Positions 7,507 to 15,771 of a DNA stretch of 64,000 bases are shown piece after piece. The stretch spans positions 99,027-163,026 of the forward strand of contig NZ_JAUHLI010000012.1 in the NCBI RefSeq assembly GCF_036325985.1, in the 5' to 3' direction. Under the pieces are notes generated by a model that was not told the DNA's origin, searched no databases, and saw only the letters and a program-made list of their open reading frames with translations. Within the stretch, counting starts at the first letter, position 1, and the number at the start of each line of letters is the position of its first letter. The position numbers were made by a program, and so were the translations under genes. This DNA comes from Alkalimonas cellulosilytica. GTDB lineage: Bacteria; Pseudomonadota; Gammaproteobacteria; Enterobacterales; Alteromonadaceae.

Positions 7507-8692
7507 TTTACAGCAGGAAGAAGCGTTAAAACCCCTGCTTCGCCAGGCGTTTCGGCCACTGTTTTTATTCGGCGCCCTGTTCAGCTTGCTGGCCATGCTG
7601 CTGTGGGGGCTGGCGCTCAGCGGTCTGATTACCCTGCAGCCTTATGGCGACTTGCTGTTCTGGCACCAGCACGAAATGCTGTTTGGTTTTGTCGCTGCCA
7701 TTATTGTCGGCTTTTTGCTGACCGCCGTACAAAACTGGACCGGCCTGCGTGCTACCCATGGTGGTCCCCTGCTCTGGCTTACCCTGGTATGGCTGGCCGC
7801 CAGGGCCCTGATGCTGTTTGGTGGTTCACTGCCCGGCGTTGTGGTAGCGGCGGTTGATCTGGCTTTTTTACCTCTGGCGGCACTGCTGTTTGGCCGCATT
7901 CTGCTAAAAGCCGGCCAAAGCCGTAATCTGTTTTTTGTGCCGGTACTGCTGCTACTGACCGCCTGCAATGCGCTGATGCACGCAGGGGTCATTTTGGAGC
8001 AGCCGCTGTACAGCCAACACGGCATGCTGAATACCATCTGGTTGATAACCCTGGTGATGGCCATCGTCTCTGGCCGGGTGCTGCCGATGTTTACCGCCAA
8101 TGGCACCCAAACACCGCGCATCGAAGCCAAGCCCTGGCTGGATAAAGCAGCCCTTGGTTCACTCTGGCTGATTTTTGTGCTGCACTTTTTCCTGCTGACC
8201 AACTGGCTACCGGCCAACCTGATGGCGCTGCTGTATGCAGCGGCCTCTTTGCTCTGCTTGTGGCGACTGCTTCGGGTCAAAATCTGGCTGACCTTTCGGG
8301 TGCCCCTGCTCTGGTCGTTGCATATCGCCTGCTACTTTATTCCTGTTGGGCTGGCGCTGTTCGCTGCCAAAGCAGCGGGCCTGGCCGTCAGCCAAAGCAC
8401 CGCCATTCATGCCCTGACGGCTGGCGCCATGGGGGTGATGATCCTGGCGATGATGGCGCGGGTCTCACTGGGCCATACCGGCCGTATGCTGCAACCCAGG
8501 CCGGTGATGGCGGCGGCTTTTGTGCTGCTGATTGCTGCCGTTCTGCTGCGGGTACTGGCGCAGTGGCTGCCGGGTTTTGCCCTGTATTGGTACCAGCTGG
8601 CCATTGGCGGCTGGGTGCTGGCGTTTGGCTGTTACTGCCTGGTGTACTGGCCGGTACTCACTACGCCAAGAGCCGATGGCCGGCCGGGATAG
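7493..8692 (+). CDS. nnrS: NnrS family membrane protein
   Basis: This encodes 399 residues with about twelve membrane helices. The segment FWHQHEMLFGFVAAIIVGFLL and the following AVQNWTG are the NnrS signature, with the conserved histidines. NnrS is a haem- and copper-containing inner membrane protein that lessens nitrosative stress during nitrate and nitrite respiration. The ATG at 7493 has a GAGG ribosome site 9 bases upstream; it overlaps the transporter gene by 14 bases, so the two form an operon. Its neighbours norR and the RIC gene serve the same stress. Confidence 0.93.
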   Translation: MQITDLQQEEALKPLLRQAFRPLFLFGALFSLLAMLLWGLALSGLITLQPYGDLLFWHQHEMLFGFVAAIIVGFLLTAVQNWTGLRATHGGPLLWLTLVWLAARALMLFGGSLPGVVVAAVDLAFLPLAALLFGRILLKAGQSRNLFFVPVLLLLTACNALMHAGVILEQPLYSQHGMLNTIWLITLVMAIVSGRVLPMFTANGTQTPRIEAKPWLDKAALGSLWLIFVLHFFLLTNWLPANLMALLYAAASLLCLWRLLRVKIWLTFRVPLLWSLHIACYFIPVGLALFAAKAAGLAVSQSTAIHALTAGAMGVMILAMMARVSLGHTGRMLQPRPVMAAAFVLLIAAVLLRVLAQWLPGFALYWYQLAIGGWVLAFGCYCLVYWPVLTTPRADGRPG

Positions 8693-8738
8693 CCTGGTTG
8701 GCCGGTCGTACCACTGTTGGAGTAGTCATCGGTAAAAC

Positions 8739-8752
8739 TTGATGCACATCAA
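8739..8752 (+). promoter_or_regulatory. FNR/ANR box upstream of the DGC-domain gene
   Basis: TTGATGCACATCAA is a perfect FNR consensus half-site pair, 60 bases before the start codon at 8813. This is the second perfect box in 3 kb and puts the small downstream gene under anaerobic control. Confidence 0.8.
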
Positions 8753-8812
8753 ATTGCTTTTGTTTTCAGCACCTAGACTGAGGATCTTCATCGATGAAAA
8801 CAGGTACTGATT

Positions 8813-9214
8813 ATGAACCCGGCTTTACCAACATCTTCAGAAGAAAAACCTTTGGTCTATGCCTGCTCCGGCTGCTCCAATGTCGCCCAGTTGGCCAATG
8901 ATCTGGCCGTAGTGCTGGATCGTGAGGGGCTGGCCCAGATGTCCTGCATTGCCGGAGTGGGCGGCCATGTCAAACAGTTGCTCAAAGTAGCGCAATCCGG
9001 CCGGCCAATCCTGGCCATTGATGGTTGCCCGCTCAATTGCGTGCGCCAAACCCTGGCGCAGCACGACATAGTACCGACCTATCATCTGGAGCTAACCAGT
9101 TTAGGCTACAAGAAAAAAGATCATGACGACTGCAGCATGACCGATGCCTATCGCTTGTTGCATCAGGTGCAAACCGAAGTGCTGCCACAGCTGGCTGTTG
9201 ATGCTAAAGCCTGA
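8813..9214 (+). CDS. DGC-domain putative zinc-binding protein
   Basis: This encodes 133 residues with the cysteine pattern of the DGC family: YACSGCSN (about 16-23), SCIAGVGG (about 44-51) and IDGCPLNC (about 69-76). DGC proteins are small, cytosolic and thought to bind zinc or another metal; their role is not established. The gene stands alone with its own FNR box, between nnrS and the convergent moeB-like gene. Expression when oxygen is low, and a link to nitrate or nitric oxide metabolism, are inferences from that box and the neighbours. Confidence 0.88.
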   Translation: MNPALPTSSEEKPLVYACSGCSNVAQLANDLAVVLDREGLAQMSCIAGVGGHVKQLLKVAQSGRPILAIDGCPLNCVRQTLAQHDIVPTYHLELTSLGYKKKDHDDCSMTDAYRLLHQVQTEVLPQLAVDAKA

Positions 9215-9234
9215 TCCGGGCCAGCAGCTTAGCC

Positions 9235-10023
9235 CTAACCGGCACTAGCCCCCTGGCCACAGACCGCGCAATGGGGATCCGCCGGTAGCTGAAACGACTG
9301 CCACTGCCCTTGCAGCGCATCAAACAAGTGCAAGCGGCCATAGCCAGGCTCGCCCACACCGGCCAGGATCTTAATCGCTTCCAGCGCCTGCATGCTGCCA
9401 ATCACGCCCACCAAAGGTGATAACACGCCCGACTCCATGCAGCTGAGTTGCTGCTCGCCAAACAACTGGCTTAAGCACTGATAGCAGGCGTGTTTGCCAT
9501 CCATCGGGAAACTGATCACCTGGCCTTCCAGCCGGATGGCCGCACCGGATACCAGCGGCGTGCCCGTAGCAAAGCAGGCTGCATTGATGGCATTGCGGGT
9601 ACTCAGGTTGTCGCTGCAATCGAGCACCAAATCGTAATCGGCCAGCATCTGCTGAAGCTCCTGTTGCTCCAGTCGCCGGGTAAGAGCACTCAGCTCCGTA
9701 TCCGGGTTCATACCGCTGAGATGACGCAGCGCCACCTCGGCTTTAAACTGGCCCAAATCACTTTCACGAAATAGGATCTGCCGCTGCAGATTGCTGCTGT
9801 CAATCCTATCATCATCCACCAGGGTTAAAGCGCCGATGCCGCTGGCAACCAGATACGGTGCCGCCGCGCAGCCCAGGCCGCCGACACCAATTTGCAAAAC
9901 CCGCGAGGCCAGCAAGGCTTCCTGGCCGGCAAAATCCATCGCCGGCAGCATCAGGTGGCGGCTGTAGCGCAGGCTTTGTGCGGTGGTCAGTTCTTTAAGC
10001 GCTTCTCTACGTGCTTTGGTCAT
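9235..10023 (-). CDS. moeB: MoeB/ThiF-family adenylyltransferase
   Basis: This encodes 262 residues of the E1-like family that adenylates the C-terminal glycine of a ubiquitin-like sulfur carrier such as MoaD. It shows the nucleotide loop GVGGLGCAAA (about 46-55), the arginine segment SNLQRQILF, the catalytic-loop region LDCSDNLSTRN, and two zinc CxxC pairs (CYQC about 180 and CAVC about 254). It ends the norR-DUF454-moeB operon, overlapping the previous gene by 17 bases. Since the moa operon here has moaD and moaE but no other moeB, MoaD is the likely partner; ThiS activation is the alternative. Confidence 0.88.
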   Translation of the reverse strand: MTKARREALKELTTAQSLRYSRHLMLPAMDFAGQEALLASRVLQIGVGGLGCAAAPYLVASGIGALTLVDDDRIDSSNLQRQILFRESDLGQFKAEVALRHLSGMNPDTELSALTRRLEQQELQQMLADYDLVLDCSDNLSTRNAINAACFATGTPLVSGAAIRLEGQVISFPMDGKHACYQCLSQLFGEQQLSCMESGVLSPLVGVIGSMQALEAIKILAGVGEPGYGRLHLFDALQGQWQSFQLPADPHCAVCGQGASAG

Positions 10024-10432
10024 GGGGGTTCTCCATCGGATTGACCGATACCGGCTCTGGCCGCAACCATAACCAGGTGGCTACAGCGGCTAAAAACAGA
10101 GGCAGGATAATTTTTAACAGCACAGGCGCCGCCGAAAACCACAGCAGCAGCACCGAGCCAGTCATCATCAGACTGGCCAGCCATTTGGCACGGCGCGACA
10201 CAGCGCCGTGCTGACGCCAGGCTAAAATAGGCGGCCCATAACGCGGGTGCTGCAGCAGCCACAGCTCCAGCGCCGGCCAGCCTTTGCCCGCAGCCCAGGC
10301 CGACAGCAATAAAAAAGGCACCGTGGGCAGGCCTGGCAATGGGATCCCAAGCAGCCCCAGCAGCAAGGCTTTAATAGCCAGCAAGCGCCAAAGCAATACC
10401 TTTAGCGAATGCCAGGCTTTTGCAGTACTCAT
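10007..10432 (-). CDS. YbaN-like DUF454 inner membrane protein
   Basis: This encodes 141 residues of the DUF454 family, with about four membrane segments and the family's GIPLPGLPTVPFLLLSAW motif near residue 30. The ATG at 10432 overlaps the norR stop by four bases (ATGA), so it is translated as part of that operon; the longer upstream reading has no support. The function of DUF454 proteins is not known. The context suggests expression with the nitric oxide regulator. Confidence 0.85.
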   Translation of the reverse strand: MSTAKAWHSLKVLLWRLLAIKALLLGLLGIPLPGLPTVPFLLLSAWAAGKGWPALELWLLQHPRYGPPILAWRQHGAVSRRAKWLASLMMTGSVLLLWFSAAPVLLKIILPLFLAAVATWLWLRPEPVSVNPMENPHDQST

Positions 10433-12042
10433 GGCTGCCCCCGGTTCGCTTTCAGGCCCAGCTTTTGCGCCAGTTTGTGCAAATTGCTGGCATCCACCCC
10501 TAAGCTGCGGGCCGCATCGGCCCAGCACTGCTGATGCTGCTGCAAAGCTGCCTGAATCAGCTGGCGCTGGGTGCATTGTAGTGCTTGTTTCAGTGTTAAA
10601 CCGTTCAAGACTGTTTGTTCTAGTGTTAAACCGTTCAAGACTGTTTGTTTCGGCGTTAAACCGTTCAAGTCGGCTGGAGCTGCCACCTCTGTTAGCGCGG
10701 TGGCGGCGGTTTGCTGAGTATCAGCCAGCCCCAACCAGTCGGCCTGCAGCGTCACAATGTCTTGTCGGCTGGCGCCCTGACTGAGCGCCTGAATGGCTGC
10801 CCGGCTCAGCACATGCTCCAGCTCCCGCACATTGCCCGGCCAGTGGTACTGCAGCAGTAATTGCTCCGCCTCCGGCGCAAAGCGCAGACTGCGAAACCCC
10901 AGCCGCACCCGGTTTTGCTCCAGAAAATGACCGGCCAACAGCAAAATATCCAGCTCACGCTCGCGCAGTGGCGGAATAGGCAATGGATAAACCGACAGCC
11001 GGTGGTACAGGTCGGCCCGAAATTCGCCTTGCTGCACCCGCTCAGCCAGTTGACGGTTGGTGGCAGCGACAATACGGACATTGACCTGGCAGGGCTTATC
11101 GGTGCCAAGGCGCTGCACCTCGCCGTTTTGCAGCACCCGCAGCAGTTTGGCCTGAATGGATAGTGGCAACTCGCCCACTTCATCCAAAAACAAGGTGCCA
11201 CCATCGGCAGCCTCAAAACGCCCGGCCCTGTCCTGGCCAGCACCGGAAAACGCCCCTTTGACATGACCAAACAGCTCACTCTCGGCCAGGGTTTCCGGCA
11301 AGGCCGCGCAGTTGATGTACACCAGCGGCTTTTTGCTGCGGGGAGATAACTGGTGCAAACGTCTGGCAAAGAGCTCTTTGCCGGTACCGGTTTCCCCCAG
11401 CAGCAGTACCGGCAGCTCGGAGTCGGCCACCACATCGAGCTGTCGCAACACCTGCTGCAGCGCTTTGCTCTGGCCAATAATGCCGCTGTCGGCCTGGCTG
11501 GCGACAAGTCTGGGTTCGCTGTCGCTGCGGCTTTGCCGCAGCACTCGGTTGTCCCGCTCCAGCCGGCACAGCCGGATTATGGCCTCAATCAAAAAGCTGT
11601 AGTGCTGCAGACGTGCTTCACTGGCCGCATCAAAGGTGCCGGCTTCCAGCGCATCCAGGGTAATGGCGCCCCAGCATTCTCCTTCGAGGTACAGGCTCAT
11701 GCCCATGCAATCATGCACCGCCAAGGGCTGCTCCGGCTGGGCGTCCAGCAAACCATCGTAGGGATCGGCCAGGCTGGAGTCCGGTGCAAACCGAACCGGT
11801 TGCCGGCTGGCCATAATGGTCGCTAACCTTGGATGATGCGCCACCACAAAGTGCCGGCCCAGCGCTTCGCGAGCCAGCCCTTGCATCGCCACCGGCTTCA
11901 AATAATCCTGCTGCTTTTGGAGCAACACCACAGCGCCGCCGCCAAACTCAGCCATCAGATTGCTGACCAGCCGCTGCAGCCGGACCGGTGCCGGCAACTC
12001 GGTCACCAGATCGGCCAGTAAGATGGTTGGTAATACCGTCAT
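10429..12042 (-). CDS. norR: NorR nitric oxide-sensing sigma-54 activator
   Basis: This encodes about 537 residues. An N-terminal GAF domain (about 15-170) carries VRFAPDSSLADPYDG and VHDCMG, which hold the Arg, Asp and His positions of the NorR iron site that binds NO. The AAA+ domain (about 190-420) has GETGTGKE, LFLDEVGE and the sigma-54 contact loop as GAFSGA, where most members have GAFTGA. A Fis-type helix-turn-helix closes the protein. ATG 12042 matches the family N-terminus; GTG 12051 is the alternative. The linker holds three copies of a decapeptide (10581-10670). It is divergent from the RIC gene, its likely target, and leads DUF454 and moeB. Confidence 0.93.
   Translation of the reverse strand: MTVLPTILLADLVTELPAPVRLQRLVSNLMAEFGGGAVVLLQKQQDYLKPVAMQGLAREALGRHFVVAHHPRLATIMASRQPVRFAPDSSLADPYDGLLDAQPEQPLAVHDCMGMSLYLEGECWGAITLDALEAGTFDAASEARLQHYSFLIEAIIRLCRLERDNRVLRQSRSDSEPRLVASQADSGIIGQSKALQQVLRQLDVVADSELPVLLLGETGTGKELFARRLHQLSPRSKKPLVYINCAALPETLAESELFGHVKGAFSGAGQDRAGRFEAADGGTLFLDEVGELPLSIQAKLLRVLQNGEVQRLGTDKPCQVNVRIVAATNRQLAERVQQGEFRADLYHRLSVYPLPIPPLRERELDILLLAGHFLEQNRVRLGFRSLRFAPEAEQLLLQYHWPGNVRELEHVLSRAAIQALSQGASRQDIVTLQADWLGLADTQQTAATALTEVAAPADLNGLTPKQTVLNGLTLEQTVLNGLTLKQALQCTQRQLIQAALQQHQQCWADAARSLGVDASNLHKLAQKLGLKANRGQP
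10581..10670 (-). repeat. Three tandem 30-bp repeats inside norR
   Basis: Units at 10581-10610, 10611-10640 and 10641-10670 share GTTAAACCGTTCAAG and encode LNGLTPKQTV, LNGLTLEQTV and LNGLTLKQAL in the linker before the DNA-binding helices. The copies are nearly identical and in frame, so they look recent. Confidence 0.9.
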
Positions 12043-12091
12043 GTTCACCACTTAGGGTAAATAAAACCATTATGAACTGGGTGAAATATAC
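12038..12091 (+). promoter_or_regulatory. Three NorR-type enhancer sites
   Basis: Three GT-N7-AC elements lie at 12038-12048, 12057-12067 and 12081-12091, the core pattern NorR binds, in the divergent region between norR and the RIC gene. They stand 45-100 bases upstream of a sigma-54 promoter. Triple enhancers are how NorR assembles in Escherichia coli. Each core is short, so single sites could arise by chance. Confidence 0.55.
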
Positions 12092-12134
12092 CATGCGCTT
12101 AAGAAAAGCTATAGGAATCAAAGGTGGTAGTTGC

Positions 12135-12150
12135 TGGCATGGCGCTTGCT
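12135..12150 (+). promoter_or_regulatory. Sigma-54 (-24/-12) promoter of the RIC gene
   Basis: TGGCAT-GGCGC-TTGCT matches the sigma-54 consensus TGGCAC-N5-TTGCW with one change. The GG and GC pairs have the required 10-base spacing. It lies 53 bases before the start codon at 12204. Confidence 0.75.
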
Positions 12151-12203
12151 CTTAGCAAGTAGCACATAGCAAGCTGACAACCCAATCGATAGCAGGAGTA
12201 CCC

Positions 12204-12884
12204 ATGCAATTACTAACCCAACCCCTTGGCAAACTGGCCACCCAAATCAGTGGTGCCACCCGGGTGTTTCATCAGTACAAACTGGATTTTTGCTGCGGCG
12301 GACAGCAAAGTCTGGCCGAAGCTCTGCACAAGCGTGGCCTGGAAACCGGCCCGGTACTGGCAGCTTTGGAGGCGCTGCAGCAAAAGCCACTGGCAAAAGA
12401 CTGGCGACAAGCCCCGGCCCATGAGCTGATTGACTACATTTTGCAGCGCTACCACGACAAACACCGTCAGCAGCTGCCGGAATTGATCCGGCTGGCGCGC
12501 CGGGTTGAACACGTGCATGGCGACAGCCCGGACTGCCCGACCGGCCTGGCCGATCAGCTGGATGCGATGCTGCAGGAGCTGGAAAGCCATATGCAAAAAG
12601 AAGAGCAAATCCTGTTTCCGATGCTGCGCCAGGGCATCTACCCGGCCGGCCCCATCCATGTGATGCAACAGGAGCACTTGCAGCACGGCGATGAACTGGA
12701 AAAACTGGATAGCCTGACCGATGGCATTCGCCTGCCGCCGGGTGCCTGCAACACCTGGACCGCCCTGTATCTGGGGCTGCGCGAATTAAAAGAGGATCTG
12801 ATGGAGCACATTTTGCTGGAAAACGAGATTTTATTTATGCAACCCAGCCATGGCGATGGCCTCTGCTGTGGCAGCTGCCAGTAG
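12204..12884 (+). CDS. ytfE: RIC/YtfE-type di-iron iron-sulfur cluster repair protein
   Basis: This encodes 226 residues. The N-terminal ScdA_N domain has DFCCGG at 28-33, and the hemerythrin-like domain carries His and Glu ligands (YHDKHR about 83, HMQKEEQILFP about 131, MQQEHLQHGDE about 152, MEHILLENEILF about 199). The family restores iron-sulfur clusters damaged by nitric oxide. The protein ends in CCGSCQ. A sigma-54 promoter and NorR-type sites precede it, so induction by NO is expected. The GCAGGAG ribosome site supports this ATG. Confidence 0.93.
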   Translation: MQLLTQPLGKLATQISGATRVFHQYKLDFCCGGQQSLAEALHKRGLETGPVLAALEALQQKPLAKDWRQAPAHELIDYILQRYHDKHRQQLPELIRLARRVEHVHGDSPDCPTGLADQLDAMLQELESHMQKEEQILFPMLRQGIYPAGPIHVMQQEHLQHGDELEKLDSLTDGIRLPPGACNTWTALYLGLRELKEDLMEHILLENEILFMQPSHGDGLCCGSCQ

Positions 12885-12902
12885 CAGCTAATTTCAGGAG
12901 CG

Positions 12903-12922
12903 GCTACCTCTCTGTAGGTAGC
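12903..12922 (+). terminator. Hairpin after the RIC gene
   Basis: GCTACCT-ctctgt-AGGTAGC makes a perfect 7-bp stem 19 bases after the stop codon, followed by a pyrimidine run (ATTCCCCTTCC). It may end the RIC transcript before the Moco leader; the lack of a T-run makes this uncertain. Confidence 0.4.
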
Positions 12923-12984
12923 ATTCCCCTTCCTTCAGAGCAATAACAATGCCGGGCGAAACCTCTTAAGCTTTACACAGAAAA

Positions 12985-13103
12985 CACACCGAGCTGCTGG
13001 CTCTACCGCTTCTGCACGCAGCAAGCCATGAACAGCATGCCGTGGCAATCAGGCCACCGGGTATGGCGGGAAACGGCCCTACCTCCCGATTTGGAAAGGT
13101 GAA
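12985..13103 (+). ncRNA. Moco (molybdenum cofactor) riboswitch
   Basis: The leader directly before moaA contains blocks that I recognise from the Moco RNA motif: ACACCGAGC at the start, GCACGCAGCAAGCCATGAAC, CAATCAGGCCACCGGG, GCGGGAAACGGCCC and CCTCCCGATTTGGAAAGGTG at the end. GGCC and GCATGC segments pair within it. The last block contains the moaA ribosome site, so folding could hide it when cofactor is plentiful. Boundaries are approximate. The element is widespread upstream of moaA in gammaproteobacteria. Confidence 0.75.
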
Positions 13104-13105
13104 TT

Positions 13106-14077
13106 ATGCTGATCGACGCTTATGCGCGCCGTTTTACCTATTTGCGGCTGTCCATTACCGAAAGCTGCAATTTTCGTTGCAGCTACTGCCTGCCCGACGG
13201 GCCGGATTGCAGCTCCCGCAAGGACGAGCTGACGCTACCGGAAATCAAACGTCTGGTCAAAGCCTTTGCCCTGCTCGGCACCCGCAAGGTGCGTATCACC
13301 GGCGGTGAGCCGTCACTGCGTAAAGATTTAACCGACATCATCGCTGCCTGCAAACAAACCGACGGCATTGAGCAGGTAGCGCTGACCACCAACGGCTACC
13401 GGCTGCAGCGCGATCTGAGCAGCTGGCAACAGGCTGGGCTGGATGCCATCAATGTCAGCGTCGATAGCCTGGATGCGGCTACCTTTCATCTGGTGACCGG
13501 TGAGAACCGCCTGCCAGCCATTCTTGCTGGCATCGATCAGGCCATGGCTGCCGGCATTGGCAAAGTCAAGCTCAATACCGTGCTGCTGCGCCAGCACAAT
13601 GCGCTGCAACTGCCCGATTTTCTGGAGTTTGTCCGCGATAAAGCCGTCTCGCTGCGCTTTATCGAGCTGATGCGCACCAACGACAATCAAAGCTACTATC
13701 AACAGCAACATTTAAGCGGTGCCAGCATTCAGCAGCAATTGCTGAACCAAGGCTGGCAGCTCGAAGCCAAAGGCCGCAGCGCCGGCCCGGCGCTGGAGTA
13801 CAGCCACCCGGATTATCAGGGCCAGATTGGCCTGATCATGCCCTACAGCAAGGATTTTTGCGCCGACTGCAACCGGCTGCGGGTGTCCAGCCGTGGCCAG
13901 CTGTTTTTGTGCCTGTTTACCAAGCAGCACCAGAACCTGCGCCACTTGTTGCAAGACGATAACCCCGAGCCCTTGATGCACTACCTGCAGCGCGCGGTGC
14001 TGGGCAAGGCCGCAAGCCACGAGCTGCATCAGGGCAACAGCGGCTCAACCCGTCATTTGGCCATGATTGGTGGCTGA
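13106..14077 (+). CDS. moaA: MoaA, GTP 3',8-cyclase
   Basis: This encodes 323 residues of the radical SAM enzyme that starts molybdopterin synthesis by converting GTP to 3',8-cyclo-GTP. The SAM cluster motif is CNFRCSYC at 21-28, and the second cluster uses CADCNRL plus a Cys in FLCLF near the C-terminus. The protein ends in GG, the conserved tail that enters the active site. ATG 13106 has a GGAAAGG site upstream inside the riboswitch. It leads a nine-gene operon for cofactor synthesis and molybdate uptake. Confidence 0.96.
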   Translation: MLIDAYARRFTYLRLSITESCNFRCSYCLPDGPDCSSRKDELTLPEIKRLVKAFALLGTRKVRITGGEPSLRKDLTDIIAACKQTDGIEQVALTTNGYRLQRDLSSWQQAGLDAINVSVDSLDAATFHLVTGENRLPAILAGIDQAMAAGIGKVKLNTVLLRQHNALQLPDFLEFVRDKAVSLRFIELMRTNDNQSYYQQQHLSGASIQQQLLNQGWQLEAKGRSAGPALEYSHPDYQGQIGLIMPYSKDFCADCNRLRVSSRGQLFLCLFTKQHQNLRHLLQDDNPEPLMHYLQRAVLGKAASHELHQGNSGSTRHLAMIGG

Positions 14078-14118
14078 GATTGGCGGTTGAGATTGGTAGC
14101 TAGCTGGAGGTGATTTTG

Positions 14119-14703
14119 ATGTCCGTACCGCAAAAAACAACGCCCATGCCCTTTGATGCCATCCTGCTGGCCGGTGGTAAATCCAGCCGCATGGGCACCG
14201 ATAAAGCCGAACTAAACTGGCAAGGCCAACCGCTGTGGCAGTACATGCGAGCGCTGGCGCTGGAGGCTGGTGCCTCAGACGTGTTCGTCAGTCGCAATGC
14301 CTCGGGCTTTATTGCCGATCGCTTTGCCAAAGCCGGGCCGCTGGCCGGCATCGAAGCCGGCTTAAACCGCTGCCGCCGCGATCGGGTGCTGGTTTTGGCT
14401 ATTGATACGCCGCTGCTCAGCGTCAGCGACATTCAGCAACTGGTATCCACAAATACCCGTAAAGCGGTGTGCTTTGCCGGCCATGCCCTGCCCTGTGTGT
14501 TGCCCAACACGCTGTCGGTGCACCGATACTTGCAGCAGGTGCTGTCAAGGCCCCATAGCAATCGCTCGGTGCAGGCGCTGCTTAGTGCCATTGGCGTGGA
14601 AAGCTGTGAGCCCAGCCATGTCGCCGCACTGAGCAATACCAATACCCCGGCCGACTGGCAGCAGGCCCAGCAGTTGGCTTCGAAGGAGTCTTGCCATGGC
14701 TAA
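14119..14703 (+). CDS. mobA: MobA, molybdenum cofactor guanylyltransferase
   Basis: This encodes 194 residues that join GMP to molybdopterin to form the bis-MGD cofactor of nitrate reductases and relatives. The nucleotide-binding motif LLAGGKSSRMGTDK is near residue 16, and the AIDTPLL segment holds the metal-binding Asp. ATG 14119 has GGAGG 8 bases upstream and is preferred over GTG 14110. It overlaps moaB by 8 bases. Its presence fits the nitrate-handling context. Confidence 0.93.
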   Translation: MSVPQKTTPMPFDAILLAGGKSSRMGTDKAELNWQGQPLWQYMRALALEAGASDVFVSRNASGFIADRFAKAGPLAGIEAGLNRCRRDRVLVLAIDTPLLSVSDIQQLVSTNTRKAVCFAGHALPCVLPNTLSVHRYLQQVLSRPHSNRSVQALLSAIGVESCEPSHVAALSNTNTPADWQQAQQLASKESCHG

Positions 14704-15238
14704 AGCCCCCCGTATTTTTCAATCACTGCAACTGGCCATTCTCACGGTTTCCGATAGCCGCAGCCGCGCCAATGACAGCAGCGGCGATTTGCTGCAGCAT
14801 CTGGCAGAGCAAGCTGGCCATCAGGTGCCTGAGCGGGCACTGCTGCCAAACAATCGTTATCAGCTGCGCGCCCAAATCAGCCAGTGGATCGCCAGCCCGG
14901 CAATTCAGGTGGTGCTGGTCAATGGCGGTACCGGCTTTGCCGCCGGCAATTGCACCGTCGAAGCGCTAACGCCGCTGTTTGATCAACCCATCGATGGCTT
15001 TGGCGAGCTGTTTCGCCAGTTGTCGTTTCAACGCATTGGCAGTGCCAGTGTGCAATCGCGTGCCTGCGCTGGCCTTGCCAACCAGACGCTGATCTTTGCC
15101 ATGCCAGGCTCTGGCTCGGCCTGTGAACTGGCCTGGCAACAGTTGATCGAACCGCAGCTTAATGCTGCCACCGGCCCCTGTAATTTTGTGCCTCATCTTA
15201 AAAACAGCACAGCAACTGGCTGTGAAGGAATTGCCTGA
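14696..15238 (+). CDS. moaB: MoaB, molybdopterin biosynthesis protein
   Basis: This encodes 180 residues of the MogA/MoaB fold. It shows LTVSDSRSRANDSSG at about 15-30, NGGTGFA at about 81-87 and the AMPGSGSAC loop near 141. MoaB/MogA proteins adenylate molybdopterin before molybdate insertion; in E. coli MogA does this and MoaB has no clear role. No mogA is nearby, so this may be the active copy. It shares its last base with the start codon of moaC (TGATG overlap). Confidence 0.9.
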   Translation: MAKAPRIFQSLQLAILTVSDSRSRANDSSGDLLQHLAEQAGHQVPERALLPNNRYQLRAQISQWIASPAIQVVLVNGGTGFAAGNCTVEALTPLFDQPIDGFGELFRQLSFQRIGSASVQSRACAGLANQTLIFAMPGSGSACELAWQQLIEPQLNAATGPCNFVPHLKNSTATGCEGIA

Positions 15239-15771
15239 TGTCTGCAGAAAACCCAAACAAAGAAAACCCAAGCAAAGAAACCCAGCTCACCCATGTGAAT
15301 GCCGATGGCAGCGCACTGATGGTGGATGTTTCCGGCAAAGCCAGCAGCATGCGCGAGGCGATTGCCAGTGCCAGCGTGCAAACCCGGCCGGATGTGATTG
15401 CGCTGATTGAGCAGGCGCTGGTAAAAAAAGGCGATGTGCTGGCCACCGCCCGCATTGCCGGCATTATGGCGGCAAAAAAGACCAGCGATGTGATCCCACT
15501 GTGCCATCCATTGCCGCTGTCCAAAGTCAGCATCGATTTTGAACTCAATGCCGCAAGTGGCCAGATTTTTATCCAAAGCCTGTGCCGGGTGCAAAGCCAG
15601 ACCGGGGTGGAAATGGAGGCCCTGACCGCGGCTTCGGTGGCAGCACTGAACATTTACGATATGTGCAAAGCGGTCGATCCGGCCATGGTGATTGGCCCGA
15701 TCCAATTGCAGCAAAAAACCGGTGGCAAACATGGCTTGTGGCAACGGCCCATTGAAGGAGCAGCCTTATGA
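15238..15771 (+). CDS. moaC: MoaC, cyclic pyranopterin monophosphate synthase
   Basis: This encodes 177 residues that convert 3',8-cyclo-GTP to cyclic pyranopterin monophosphate. Family hallmarks are GKASSMREA near 37, ARIAGIMAAKKTSDVIPLCH near 75, GVEMEALTAA near 122 and DMCKAVDP near 142. A Lys/Asn-rich N-terminal tail of about 15 residues precedes the domain. The start overlaps the end of moaB, and the gene overlaps moaD by four bases. Confidence 0.96.
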   Translation: MSAENPNKENPSKETQLTHVNADGSALMVDVSGKASSMREAIASASVQTRPDVIALIEQALVKKGDVLATARIAGIMAAKKTSDVIPLCHPLPLSKVSIDFELNAASGQIFIQSLCRVQSQTGVEMEALTAASVAALNIYDMCKAVDPAMVIGPIQLQQKTGGKHGLWQRPIEGAAL

